A stretch of 5,227 nucleotides of DNA from an uncultured Ktedonobacteraceae bacterium (GTDB taxonomy: Bacteria > Chloroflexota > Ktedonobacteria > Ktedonobacterales > Ktedonobacteraceae): the NCBI GenBank assembly GCA_955652655.1, contig CATPCK010000987.1, forward strand, positions 1 to 5,227, read 5' to 3'. This document shows positions 1 to 5,227 of the stretch, piece by piece; the first letter of the stretch is position 1; the number at the start of each line of letters is the position of its first letter. The notes under the pieces were generated by a model, which did not search any database, had not been told where the DNA came from, and worked only from the letters and a program-made list of their open reading frames with translations. The position numbers and the translations under genes were made by a program.

Positions 1-627
1 AACGAACTTCAGGCGGCTGTGCAACAAGCCCCTCCTGTCGCACGTGTGCCAGTTAATGATCCTATGGTCCTTACCGGCAATCAGCCCGATATCAACAAGC
101 TCAATGCCTATCGCAGGGGTGTCGATCAGTCTCCTGTGCCAAGATTAGCAGCTGCCAGCACGACGACCTACTGCAAGCATCTTCTCGCGATTGGGCCAGC
201 ACGTATCCAGCTTGATATGCAACTTACACAGGGACGGCCTTCGCCTGATCCCGCAGTTGCCAATTCACTCTTTACCTTTCTCGCGCAACGTTTTGTTGCC
301 AGTTACGGTGCCAATGGGCTGAACTGTGCAGGCCTGCTGAATACGCCCGACCCAATAACGGTAACAACTGATGCTCAAGGAGTAGCTATCAGTGCAACTC
401 CTACCACTGGTACGGCTGCCACGCCGACCACGAGTCCGACGACCACTGTAGGTGCATCTCCAACGACTGGAGTGCCCACTACACCGACTGCGCCGGCTAC
501 GAGTCCAACAGTGGCCCCAACGACAGGCGTAGGTGTGACACCTACGCCAGCGACTGGAGCGACTACTACCCCGACCGTGCCGCCTACAAGTCCAACTGCT
601 ACGCCAACGATGGGTCCAGGTAACTGA
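1..627 (+). CDS. Exported-looking protein with Thr/Pro-rich C-terminal tail (5' end outside window)
   Basis: The frame is open from base 1, so the gene almost certainly begins upstream. A GTG at 19 could be read as a start, but it has no clear ribosome binding site and sits in continuous coding sequence (NELQAAVQQAPP). The visible 208 residues split in two. The first ~130 form an ordinary, probably folded region with two cysteines (TTYCKH and GLNCAGLL) and a helical-looking stretch SLFTFLAQRFVASYG. The last ~75 are almost only Thr, Pro, Ala, Gly, Ser and Val, like a mucin-type stalk or cell-wall-spanning linker. No LPXTG motif or closing membrane helix is visible; the protein ends in GPGN. 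I do not recognise the family. Surface or secreted location is inferred from the tail and from the signal-anchored neighbour downstream. No terminator separates the two genes, so co-transcription is likely. Confidence 0.7.
   Translation, partial: NELQAAVQQAPPVARVPVNDPMVLTGNQPDINKLNAYRRGVDQSPVPRLAAASTTTYCKHLLAIGPARIQLDMQLTQGRPSPDPAVANSLFTFLAQRFVASYGANGLNCAGLLNTPDPITVTTDAQGVAISATPTTGTAATPTTSPTTTVGASPTTGVPTTPTAPATSPTVAPTTGVGVTPTPATGATTTPTVPPTSPTATPTMGPGN
394..618 (+). repeat. Degenerate Thr/Pro-coding low-complexity repeat
   Basis: About 75 codons carry irregular repeats of the motifs PTTSPT, TPTTG and TPTAPATSP, encoded by recurring near-copies of ccaacgactgg, acgccgacc and agtccaac. The units vary in spacing and in third bases, so the repeat is old or selected at protein level rather than a fresh tandem expansion. 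Such tails usually act as extended, often O-glycosylated spacers on exported proteins; glycosylation here is only inference. The composition also leaves long open frames on the opposite strand, which I regard as shadows. Confidence 0.7.
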
Positions 628-722
628 AGCATCTGTACAGCATGAAAAGAAAGGATACGAAGTTGCAAAAAATGATCCTACCTGGTGGATGGGACAACGA
701 TTACATTCCCCCAATCCCAAAT

Positions 723-729
723 AGGAAGG
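723..729 (+). promoter_or_regulatory. Ribosome binding site deciding the start at 738
   Basis: AGGAAGG lies 8 bases before the ATG at 738, close to ideal spacing. The alternative in-frame ATGs at 642 and 672 have no comparable site at proper distance: the nearest purine run to 642 is poor, and AAGGA at 651-655 is 16 bases from 672. This supports 738 as the main start of the propeller protein. Confidence 0.55.
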
Positions 730-737
730 CCAAACGT

Positions 738-1943
738 ATGAAGAAGCGAAACCTTGTGGCAGTCATTACCGGTGTAGCATTACTCGGCCTGGTACTTACT
801 GTCGTGTCTTCCATCGTGTTTTTCAACTCCGGCACAACGTTTGCCAGCAACATGCTCTTCCACAAAACCCAGGACTATCAGTCCCAATCAATGGACAAGG
901 ATAATCGACTTGTTACCACCATCAAGGGCCTGAAGAGAATCTCAGCCGTAGGAAGCACAGCCTTCATTGTGGATGGACGCGGCAGAACCATCTCTGTGGA
1001 TCCCAATCCCTACGGTGTGGCTATTGCTCCTACTGGCATGTCTGCATCTCCCACGCCTGGTTCCCTCAAGCCTGGCGATATCGTAGTAACGAACTTTGGC
1101 GCGAATCAGACTGGAACCACCCTTGTTCGTTTCCCTGCTGGAAAAGGCCCCGGCTTGCTTTTCAACACTATGACCAATCCTGGCACAAAAGGACCGGCCT
1201 TCGAGGCTTTCAACACACTGACCGGGACAGACTGGGTAACGAACTTTTCCGCGAACAATGTTCAGGTGTTCAGACCCAATGGCACTATCCTGGCGAGCAT
1301 TACCAGTCCCCTCTTCAACAAGCCCTGGGGGCAGGCATTTAATCATGGCATGCGCAATCCTATGGATGGATCAGTCGCCTCGTTCTTCACAACGAACACT
1401 GGTGATGCGACAATCGACCGTATCGATGTGATCCCATCCGGGAAAGGTACCACCTTCCGCGTCTTCCAGATTGGTCAGCTTACCAGGATGAATGGCGGAA
1501 CGAAGGTCAACGTGACCTGGGTTCCTTCGCTACGCATAGGCGGTCATCACTACTCGGATGTGCTCCTGGCGCTTGACGTAGCAATGAATCGCGTGGCAGC
1601 CTATCCAAACAGCACCACCCTTAACACGACAACCATGCACTCGACATCCAAAGGTATCACCGCATTCCAGGGCAAGCCGTTGAATATGCCGGGCGGACTG
1701 ACTGTCAATCCACTCAATGGAGATCTCCTGGTGGTCAACATGAATGACAACAACCTGGTAGAGCTGAACCTGTCGCAAGTCAAGGCTGTAGGTGTACGCC
1801 TGCTCGACAATGTACCGGTAGATGCCCAATCAGGCAATGGTTCAGCGTTGTTCGGCGTCGCTGCAACTAAAGATGCCAGGGGCAACCTTGAAATCTTCTT
1901 TACCGACGATAACACGAATACCTTGAACCTGTTGAGTATCTAG
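738..1943 (+). CDS. Secreted or membrane-anchored NHL/SMP-30-like beta-propeller protein
   Basis: From ATG 738 the product is 401 residues and opens with a textbook export signal: KKR at 2-4, a hydrophobic stretch at about 6-29, then a possible cleavage site after TFA (residue 36). If uncleaved it would be an N-terminal anchor. The rest is beta-rich and Gly/Asn/Asp/Thr-rich. Recurring segments look like propeller strands: PYGVAIAPTG, DIVVTNFGAN, PWGQAFN, DVLLALDVAMNRVAAYP, PGGLTVNPLNGDLLVVN and GVAATKDARGNLEIFFTDD. This pattern of 'N-P-x-G-hhVhN' and 'hhFTDD' is typical of NHL/SMP-30-type propellers, but I see no catalytic signature, so a binding or structural role outside the membrane is all I infer. 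A longer version from ATG 642 (433 residues, 14 bases after the upstream stop) would add a 32-residue charged leader and has a poor ribosome binding site. The gene follows the Thr/Pro-tailed gene and ends at a terminator. Confidence 0.8.
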   Translation: MKKRNLVAVITGVALLGLVLTVVSSIVFFNSGTTFASNMLFHKTQDYQSQSMDKDNRLVTTIKGLKRISAVGSTAFIVDGRGRTISVDPNPYGVAIAPTGMSASPTPGSLKPGDIVVTNFGANQTGTTLVRFPAGKGPGLLFNTMTNPGTKGPAFEAFNTLTGTDWVTNFSANNVQVFRPNGTILASITSPLFNKPWGQAFNHGMRNPMDGSVASFFTTNTGDATIDRIDVIPSGKGTTFRVFQIGQLTRMNGGTKVNVTWVPSLRIGGHHYSDVLLALDVAMNRVAAYPNSTTLNTTTMHSTSKGITAFQGKPLNMPGGLTVNPLNGDLLVVNMNDNNLVELNLSQVKAVGVRLLDNVPVDAQSGNGSALFGVAATKDARGNLEIFFTDDNTNTLNLLSI

Positions 1944-1978
1944 TCTGGTTTCTATTGATTGATCCAGGCATTGCACAG

Positions 1979-2014
1979 AACGGAGGGCATCCTTGTGGTT
2001 GCCCCCCGTTTTGC
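1979..2014 (+). terminator. Rho-independent terminator after the propeller gene
   Basis: The stem pairs 1979-1989 (AACGGAGGGCA) with 2000-2010 (TGCCCCCCGTT), with one internal A/C mismatch (1984 with 2005) and a 10-base loop. The stem is GC-rich and runs into TTTTGCTCT. It begins 36 bases past the stop codon, so it closes the left-hand transcription unit and separates it from the kinase gene. Confidence 0.75.
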
Positions 2015-2059
2015 TCTAGACGCTTGGTGTGAAATAGCGTGTTCAGCTCTCCTCAAGCG

Positions 2060-2086
2060 GACCTCCTGCAGATCCTCAGGGAGGTC
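2060..2086 (+). other. Second intergenic hairpin, 7-bp perfect stem
   Basis: GACCTCC at 2060-2066 is the exact reverse complement of GGAGGTC at 2080-2086, with a 13-base loop. The 3' side is followed by GGTTGGCCCC rather than T residues, so it is not a standard terminator. It lies just upstream of the candidate kinase promoter. It could be a transcript-end stabiliser, a binding site, or chance. Confidence 0.35.
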
Positions 2087-2125
2087 GGTTGGCCCCAGTG
2101 TGGTGATGATTCCTTAAATTAGCGT

Positions 2126-2154
2126 TTGCATGTAGCCTTTTTCTACGGTAAAAT
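2126..2154 (+). promoter_or_regulatory. Candidate sigma-70-type promoter for the kinase gene
   Basis: TTGCAT at 2126-2131 and TAAAAT at 2149-2154 are separated by exactly 17 bases. The -10 matches the TATAAT consensus at five of six positions; the -35 matches TTGACA only in its first three. Transcription would begin near 2161, leaving a leader of about 65 bases. A second candidate is TATAAG at 2193-2198 with a weak TGTTCA at 2170-2175, also 17 bases apart. A terminator precedes both, so a promoter in this gap is expected; which one is used cannot be told. Confidence 0.4.
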
Positions 2155-2214
2155 GAGGAGGCCCATTCCTGTTCAACTCGATCAATAAGAAGTATAAGAG
2201 AGGACTGTACGTTT

Positions 2215-2222
2215 GGGGAGGG
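2215..2222 (+). promoter_or_regulatory. Strong ribosome binding site for the kinase gene
   Basis: GGGGAGGG contains a perfect GGAGG core (2217-2221) ending 4 bases before the ATG at 2226. The spacing is slightly short but usable. The protein starting here has its glycine-rich loop at residues 19-24, as expected for a kinase of this family, which supports the start. Confidence 0.65.
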
Positions 2223-2225
2223 TCT

Positions 2226-4493
2226 ATGGGAGATCAGATCGGACAAAAATTTGGCAATTATCGCCTTGTTCGCCTATTGGGAAAAGGGGGGACTGCAGAA
2301 GTCTACCTTGGCGAGCATATTCATCTAGGTACACAGGCTGCTATTAAAGTGCTGCATTCCCAAATAGCAAGCGATGATGTGGAGCGATTTCGTAGCGAGG
2401 CACGTACCGTTGCTCATCTTATGCATCCTCATATTGTGCGTGTCCTCGATTTTGGTGTAGAAGGCACGATGCCTTTTCTCGCAATGGAGTACGCTTCCCA
2501 CGGGACTGTGCGAACGCGATATCTCAGGGGCACCCGCTTACCGCTTGAAACGATCATCTCCTACGTGAACCAGGTGGCTGCTGCCCTCCAGTACATTCAC
2601 GAGCAGAAGAAGCTGGTGCACCGGGATGTCAAACCGGAGAATATGTTACTCCGGACCGACCAGGATCTCTTGCTCAGCGACTTTGGCATCTCCGCCATCG
2701 AACAAAGTAAAAGCGATTTGATTACGCAGAAAAGAGTTGGCTTAAGCGCCTCTGGTACGACTTCCTATATGGCGCCTGAGCAGATCCAGGGAGATCCTCA
2801 CCCAGCGAGCGATCAGTATGCATTGGGCATTGTTGTCTACGAATGGTTGTGTGGTTCCCGCCCTTTCGAGGGGGAGGCCCTCTCAGTCATGTACCAGCAT
2901 GTGCATGTTCCTGCGCCCCTGTTACGAGAGAAAGTACCAACTATTTCACCTGCGGTAGAGCATGTTGTGCTCAGAGCGCTGGCGAAGAATTACCAGCAGC
3001 GTTTTGCCACAATCCGGGATTTTGCTGAGGCTTTAGAACATGCCAGCCATGCACGAGAGGACGCCACTCTTCCTGCATGGCCACTCTCAGGGCAACCTGC
3101 GCTCAACTCACCTCCTGCCCAACAGGCGAATCAATCAGGAGACAGCGCAACTCTTCTTGCACAGACGTTCCCTCGAGCTGCACCATCACCGCATTCAACT
3201 CAACCTGTATTGAACCCAACGCCTGCGCGAGAGAAATTGGACTACCCATTTACGGGCGGCTACAAGGGACCTTCCACGCATGCTACCCCTAAACAGGATA
3301 GGCAGATAGTAGCAGAACCTAACCATGCCCCAAAGTCAACGAGAATCGTGACACCTGTTCATCAGCCTGGTGGCCTATTCCGGGGTAAAGCTATGCTACT
3401 GATCGGACTGGTTGTCGTCATTGTTGTGGGAAGCGTTGCCTTTCTCCTTTCCTCGCTGAACAACCATAGTGCTGCTACGCCTGCGGGCAACATTCAATCC
3501 ACTGTCAATACTCATGCCTCCGCTACAACTGATGCTTCTGCTATAGCTACTGCTGCTGCCAATGCTTACAACGCTGCAACGGCCCACGGGGTGATGCTTG
3601 GTTTTGATGCGCAGCACACCCGTGTCAATCCTTATGAGAAAGTGCTCAATGTTATAAATGTCTCCAAGTTGGTACAAGCCTGGAAAGTTGCTTCTGGAGG
3701 CCGCATCGGGTCTGTACCAACCGTAGCCGATGGCAGAGTCTACATCAGCGTGGCCGGTCGCGTCTCGAATGAGGGTAATATGTATGCTCTCAATGTCGAA
3801 ACGGGACATATTGACTGGGTCAAACCCTATGGCACTTACTATAACGGCGCTGGCCCAACGGTAGCCAATGGGACGGTCTACATTGGCTCAGACCAAATAC
3901 TCTACGCCCTCGATGCCGAAAAAGGAGCCATCAGATGGACTGCCACCACAGGAGGTAGCATCGGCACTTCACCAACGCTGGTCAATGGTGTGATCTACAT
4001 CGGCTCAGACGATGGTAAACTGAACGCCTTTGACACCTCAAATGGAGCCAAACTTTGGACCTACTCTGTTGGTGGTAGAATCCTCTCCTCCCCTGCCGTT
4101 GCCAACGGAATAGTCTATGTCGGTTCGGATAATGGTAACCTATACGCTATCAAAGCCGGTTCGGGGCAGATTCTCTGGACCACTCCTACTAAGGGAAAAG
4201 TCCGTTCCTCGCCTGCTGTCGTCAACGGAATAGTCTATGTCGGTTCATTTGATGACAATCTGTATGCTATCAAAGCCGAAACAGGAGCGGTGCTCTGGAC
4301 CGCACCAACCGGTGATAGCATTTACTCTTCGCCTGCTGTCGCCGACGGGGTGGTCTACGTTGGCTCGAGTGACAGCAAGCTCTATGCCTTTCATGCCTCT
4401 GGATGCGGGAACACTACTTGCCAGCCTCTCTGGACCGCCTCCACCGGGGGTAGTATCTTTTCCTCACCTACTATTGCCAAAGGCGTGCTTTAA
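2226..4493 (+). CDS. Membrane Ser/Thr protein kinase with extracellular PQQ-like propeller, truncated by a nonsense codon
   Basis: A 755-residue Hanks-type receptor kinase. The cytoplasmic kinase domain (about 11-273) is complete: glycine loop GKGGTAEV (19-26), ATP-anchoring K41 in AIKVL, helix-C E58, catalytic HRDVKPEN (132-139, D134), DFG (152-154), APE (183-185), D196 and R259. It should therefore be active. A Pro/Gln/Thr-rich linker follows, then one membrane helix (about 390-411), an Ala/Thr-rich spacer, a preamble around FDAQHTRVNPYE (460-471), and PQQ-like repeats from W486. Each repeat has LWT..TGGSI.SSP.VANG.VYVGS..G.LYA. The layout resembles Streptomyces AfsK (PQQ repeats) and, more distantly, mycobacterial PknD (NHL propeller): an outside sensor controlling phosphorylation inside. 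The ligand is unknown. The stop at 4491-4493 falls inside the seventh repeat; the frame continues in good propeller sequence to 4682, giving 818 residues if restored. It has its own promoter region. Confidence 0.93.
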   Translation: MGDQIGQKFGNYRLVRLLGKGGTAEVYLGEHIHLGTQAAIKVLHSQIASDDVERFRSEARTVAHLMHPHIVRVLDFGVEGTMPFLAMEYASHGTVRTRYLRGTRLPLETIISYVNQVAAALQYIHEQKKLVHRDVKPENMLLRTDQDLLLSDFGISAIEQSKSDLITQKRVGLSASGTTSYMAPEQIQGDPHPASDQYALGIVVYEWLCGSRPFEGEALSVMYQHVHVPAPLLREKVPTISPAVEHVVLRALAKNYQQRFATIRDFAEALEHASHAREDATLPAWPLSGQPALNSPPAQQANQSGDSATLLAQTFPRAAPSPHSTQPVLNPTPAREKLDYPFTGGYKGPSTHATPKQDRQIVAEPNHAPKSTRIVTPVHQPGGLFRGKAMLLIGLVVVIVVGSVAFLLSSLNNHSAATPAGNIQSTVNTHASATTDASAIATAAANAYNAATAHGVMLGFDAQHTRVNPYEKVLNVINVSKLVQAWKVASGGRIGSVPTVADGRVYISVAGRVSNEGNMYALNVETGHIDWVKPYGTYYNGAGPTVANGTVYIGSDQILYALDAEKGAIRWTATTGGSIGTSPTLVNGVIYIGSDDGKLNAFDTSNGAKLWTYSVGGRILSSPAVANGIVYVGSDNGNLYAIKAGSGQILWTTPTKGKVRSSPAVVNGIVYVGSFDDNLYAIKAETGAVLWTAPTGDSIYSSPAVADGVVYVGSSDSKLYAFHASGCGNTTCQPLWTASTGGSIFSSPTIAKGVL
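4380..4454 (+). repeat. Propeller-blade direct repeat, copy 1
   Basis: This 75-base segment recurs at 4515-4589, exactly 135 bases (45 codons) later, with about nine mismatches by hand count. It encodes LYAFHASGCGNTTCQPLW and the start of the next strand. The similarity exceeds that between the other blades and indicates a fairly recent duplication of one blade. A cysteine pair, C-x4-C, is part of the unit and is absent from the five earlier blades. Confidence 0.75.
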
Positions 4494-4682
4494 ATTGGGT
4501 CGAATGACACCAGGCTCTATGCCTTTCATACCTCTGGATGCGGGAGTGCTTCTTGCCAGCCTCTCTGGTCGGCTTCCACTGGGGGTAGTGTCCGTTCCTC
4601 TCCAACGGTAGCCAATGGGTTTGTCTATGTCGGTTCCGAAGATGGCTATGTGTATGCGTTTCACCTGCCTGGTGCTACTTAA
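4494..4682 (+). pseudogene. In-frame continuation of the kinase propeller beyond the premature stop
   Basis: Immediately after the TAA at 4491-4493 the same frame stays open for 62 codons to TAA at 4680-4682. It encodes the rest of repeat seven (IGSNDTRLYAFHTSGCG) and all of repeat eight (PLWSASTGGSVRSSP, then VANGFVYVGSEDG). No frameshift or second stop is seen. The stop codon aligns with a tyrosine codon in the neighbouring blades: TAC at 4356-4358 and TAT at 4626-4628, each 135 bases away. One third-base change would restore the frame. No ribosome binding site suggests independent translation, so this is the lost C terminus of the kinase, or is expressed only by readthrough. A sequencing error is possible. 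Confidence 0.85.
4515..4589 (+). repeat. Propeller-blade direct repeat, copy 2
   Basis: Second copy of the 75-base unit at 4380-4454, offset by 135 bases. It encodes LYAFHTSGCGSASCQPLW and lies after the premature stop, so its cysteine pair is missing from the truncated protein. The duplicated unit and the intact frame show this DNA was coding until recently. Confidence 0.75.
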
Positions 4683-4690
4683 TTAAGCAA

Positions 4691-4993
4691 GTGTTGGCCT
4701 GGGTGGCGTTGCGATCTGGTACATGCTACCTCGAATGGGAAGAAGGTAGCTCCACACGCATCTGCCATGACTGTGGCTACGTGGTGGAAGGTGGCATTCC
4801 CGTCGAGATGCGCGAATGGGACTGTCCCAACGAAGACTGTTTGTACCACCATCTCCGAGACGAGAACGCAGCACAAAACGGCTTGACACGAACGCTCAAG
4901 GCATTGGGGTTGCCCTGCTCGGGCCGTCGGGAGGTCTCCTCTCGGCGTGCCTGGCGGTTCAACGGGCTAGGATTCACTTCCGGGGTTCGTTGA
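4691..4993 (+). pseudogene. C-terminal remnant of a TnpB-type (IS200/IS605 family OrfB) protein
   Basis: This 100-residue frame carries the end of a TnpB protein. Residues 20-28 (SSTRICHDC) and 44-50 (DCPNEDC) supply the four cysteines (25, 28, 45, 50) of the zinc ribbon that sits inside the RuvC-like fold, and RDENAAQNGL (56-65) is the RuvC-III segment with its catalytic aspartate D57. Full TnpB proteins are about 350-450 residues, so the N-terminal domain and the first two RuvC motifs are gone. The second cysteine pair is C-x4-C rather than the commoner C-x2-C. The nominal GTG start at 4691 is not a real start; recognisable sequence begins about residue 14. No TnpA gene is present. The piece begins within ten bases of the kinase frame's final stop, suggesting an element inserted there and later lost its left part. 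It cannot be an active nuclease. Confidence 0.8.
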
Positions 4994-5020
4994 CGGATAG
5001 TGCAACAGCTATCGACTGCC
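4994..5020 (+). other. Imperfect hairpin just after the TnpB stop, possible element right end
   Basis: GATAG at 4996-5000 pairs with CTATC at 5009-5013 around an 8-base loop; further pairing outward needs a bulge. IS200/IS605-type elements have subterminal hairpins at their ends, and the 3' part of tnpB plus the right end encodes the omega RNA scaffold, so a stem here is expected. The stem is short and could be chance; the exact right boundary is not visible. Confidence 0.25.
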
Positions 5021-5094
5021 AGGAAATCAAATCAGAACCATGACAGGATCTGACCCATCTCTAGAAATAGCTAGCTTTGGGAGAGCGGATACTG

Positions 5095-5100
5095 TATAAT
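5095..5100 (+). promoter_or_regulatory. Perfect -10 box (TATAAT) placed for a leaderless mnmE transcript
   Basis: TATAAT ends 6 bases before the ATG at 5107, which puts the expected transcription start at or beside the A of the start codon. There is no ribosome binding site at usable distance; the nearest purine-rich run (GGGAG, 5079-5083) is 23 bases away. No convincing -35 hexamer lies 16-18 bases upstream. Confidence 0.6.
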
Positions 5101-5106
5101 CGCACT

Positions 5107-5227
5107 ATGCAAAATGACACGATTGCGGCAATCGCGACGCCGCCCGGTACAGGTGGCATTGGTGTAGTCCGTGTGAGTGGAACGGAAGCGTTCACCCTGG
5201 TGGAGCCTCTTTTCCGACAGCCGGGAG
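5107..5227 (+). CDS. mnmE: tRNA uridine-5-carboxymethylaminomethyl(34) synthesis GTPase MnmE, N-terminal part
   Basis: Forty codons are visible before the window ends. The start NDTIAAIATPPGTGGIGVVR, followed by VSG, is the highly conserved N terminus of MnmE (TrmE), whose first domain binds a formyl-tetrahydrofolate-type one-carbon donor. The rest, including the helical and GTPase (G) domains, lies outside the window. MnmE works with MnmG (GidA) in the cytoplasm to place the cmnm5 modification on the wobble uridine of certain tRNAs. The ATG at 5107 gives the usual N-terminal length, with 'DTI' at residues 4-6 as in homologues. A perfect TATAAT six bases upstream and no ribosome binding site indicate leaderless translation. 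It is unrelated in function to the kinase and transposon remnant before it. Confidence 0.93.
   Translation, partial: MQNDTIAAIATPPGTGGIGVVRVSGTEAFTLVEPLFRQPG

Noticed and set aside
394..618. CRISPR-like or microsatellite array
   Set aside because: The repeats are irregular, in frame with a coding sequence and code for Thr/Pro; there are no evenly spaced identical repeats with unique spacers.
265..720. Long open frames on the minus strand opposite the Thr/Pro tail (also 375-668)
   Set aside because: They arise from the repetitive composition of the + strand gene; the translations are Arg/Ser/Cys-rich or Val/Gly-rich low complexity, with no domain and no ribosome binding site.
3396..3809. 137-codon minus-strand open frame opposite the kinase membrane helix and first blade
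   Set aside because: It lies fully inside a clearly coding + strand region and has no recognisable motif.
4485..4500. Programmed frameshift or stop-codon recoding at the premature TAA
   Set aside because: CTT-TAA-ATT is not a slippery heptamer followed by a clear stem, and both flanks stay in the same frame, so no shift is needed. Simple nonsense mutation or base-call error is more likely.
4237..4611. 124-codon + strand frame overlapping the propeller repeats in another phase
   Set aside because: Its repeated segments simply mirror the blade repeats in the wrong frame (for example FIPLDAGVLLASLSG); it is a shadow of the kinase gene.
4683..4889. Two minus-strand open frames (4679-4876 and 4683-4889) opposite the TnpB remnant
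   Set aside because: No recognisable domain or start signal; the plus strand carries the zinc-ribbon signature.
4816..5043. 75-codon + strand frame overlapping the TnpB remnant
   Set aside because: The other frame here has the diagnostic cysteines and RDENAA motif; this one has no motif and no start signal.
5061..5078. CTAG-aaatag-CTAG as a hairpin or operator before mnmE
   Set aside because: Only four base pairs with a 6-base loop, no T run, and no known operator match; likely chance.

Overview
The window reads as ordinary chromosome from a Ktedonobacteria-type member of the Chloroflexota. That assignment is inference. It rests on a membrane Ser/Thr kinase fused to a PQQ-type propeller with a preamble (FDAQHTRVNPYE, residues 460-471) that I associate with this group, secreted propeller and Thr/Pro-rich proteins next to it, a decayed IS605-type transposase piece, and base composition that looks balanced to slightly GC-rich by eye. 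All supportable genes are on the + strand.

Layout. Bases 1-627 hold the 3' end of a gene for an exported-looking protein with a mucin-like Thr/Pro tail. Bases 738-1943 (alternative start at 642) hold a signal-anchored beta-propeller-like protein of NHL/SMP-30 flavour, closed by a good hairpin-plus-T terminator. The 282-base gap at 1944-2225 holds that terminator, a second perfect 7-bp stem, a candidate promoter and a strong ribosome binding site. Bases 2226-4493 encode a complete Hanks-type Ser/Thr kinase domain, one transmembrane helix and an extracellular PQQ-repeat propeller (AfsK/PknD-like layout). Its reading frame is cut by a TAA at 4491-4493, yet the same frame continues with intact propeller sequence to a second TAA at 4680-4682. 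Right after it lies a C-terminal zinc-ribbon/RuvC-III fragment of a TnpB-type protein (to 4993). A ~110-base gap follows, and the first 40 codons of mnmE (tRNA-modifying GTPase) run off the right edge, apparently from a leaderless transcript.

How the genes work together. The two left-hand genes probably form a co-directional unit of cell-surface proteins. The kinase has its own promoter region and would sense something outside the cell through its propeller and phosphorylate proteins inside. mnmE is a housekeeping gene unrelated to the rest.

The most interesting point is the single nonsense codon in the kinase propeller: reading through it gives exactly eight PQQ-like blades, the usual closed-ring number. 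I see no CRISPR array, tRNA, rRNA or wholly new multi-gene system here.
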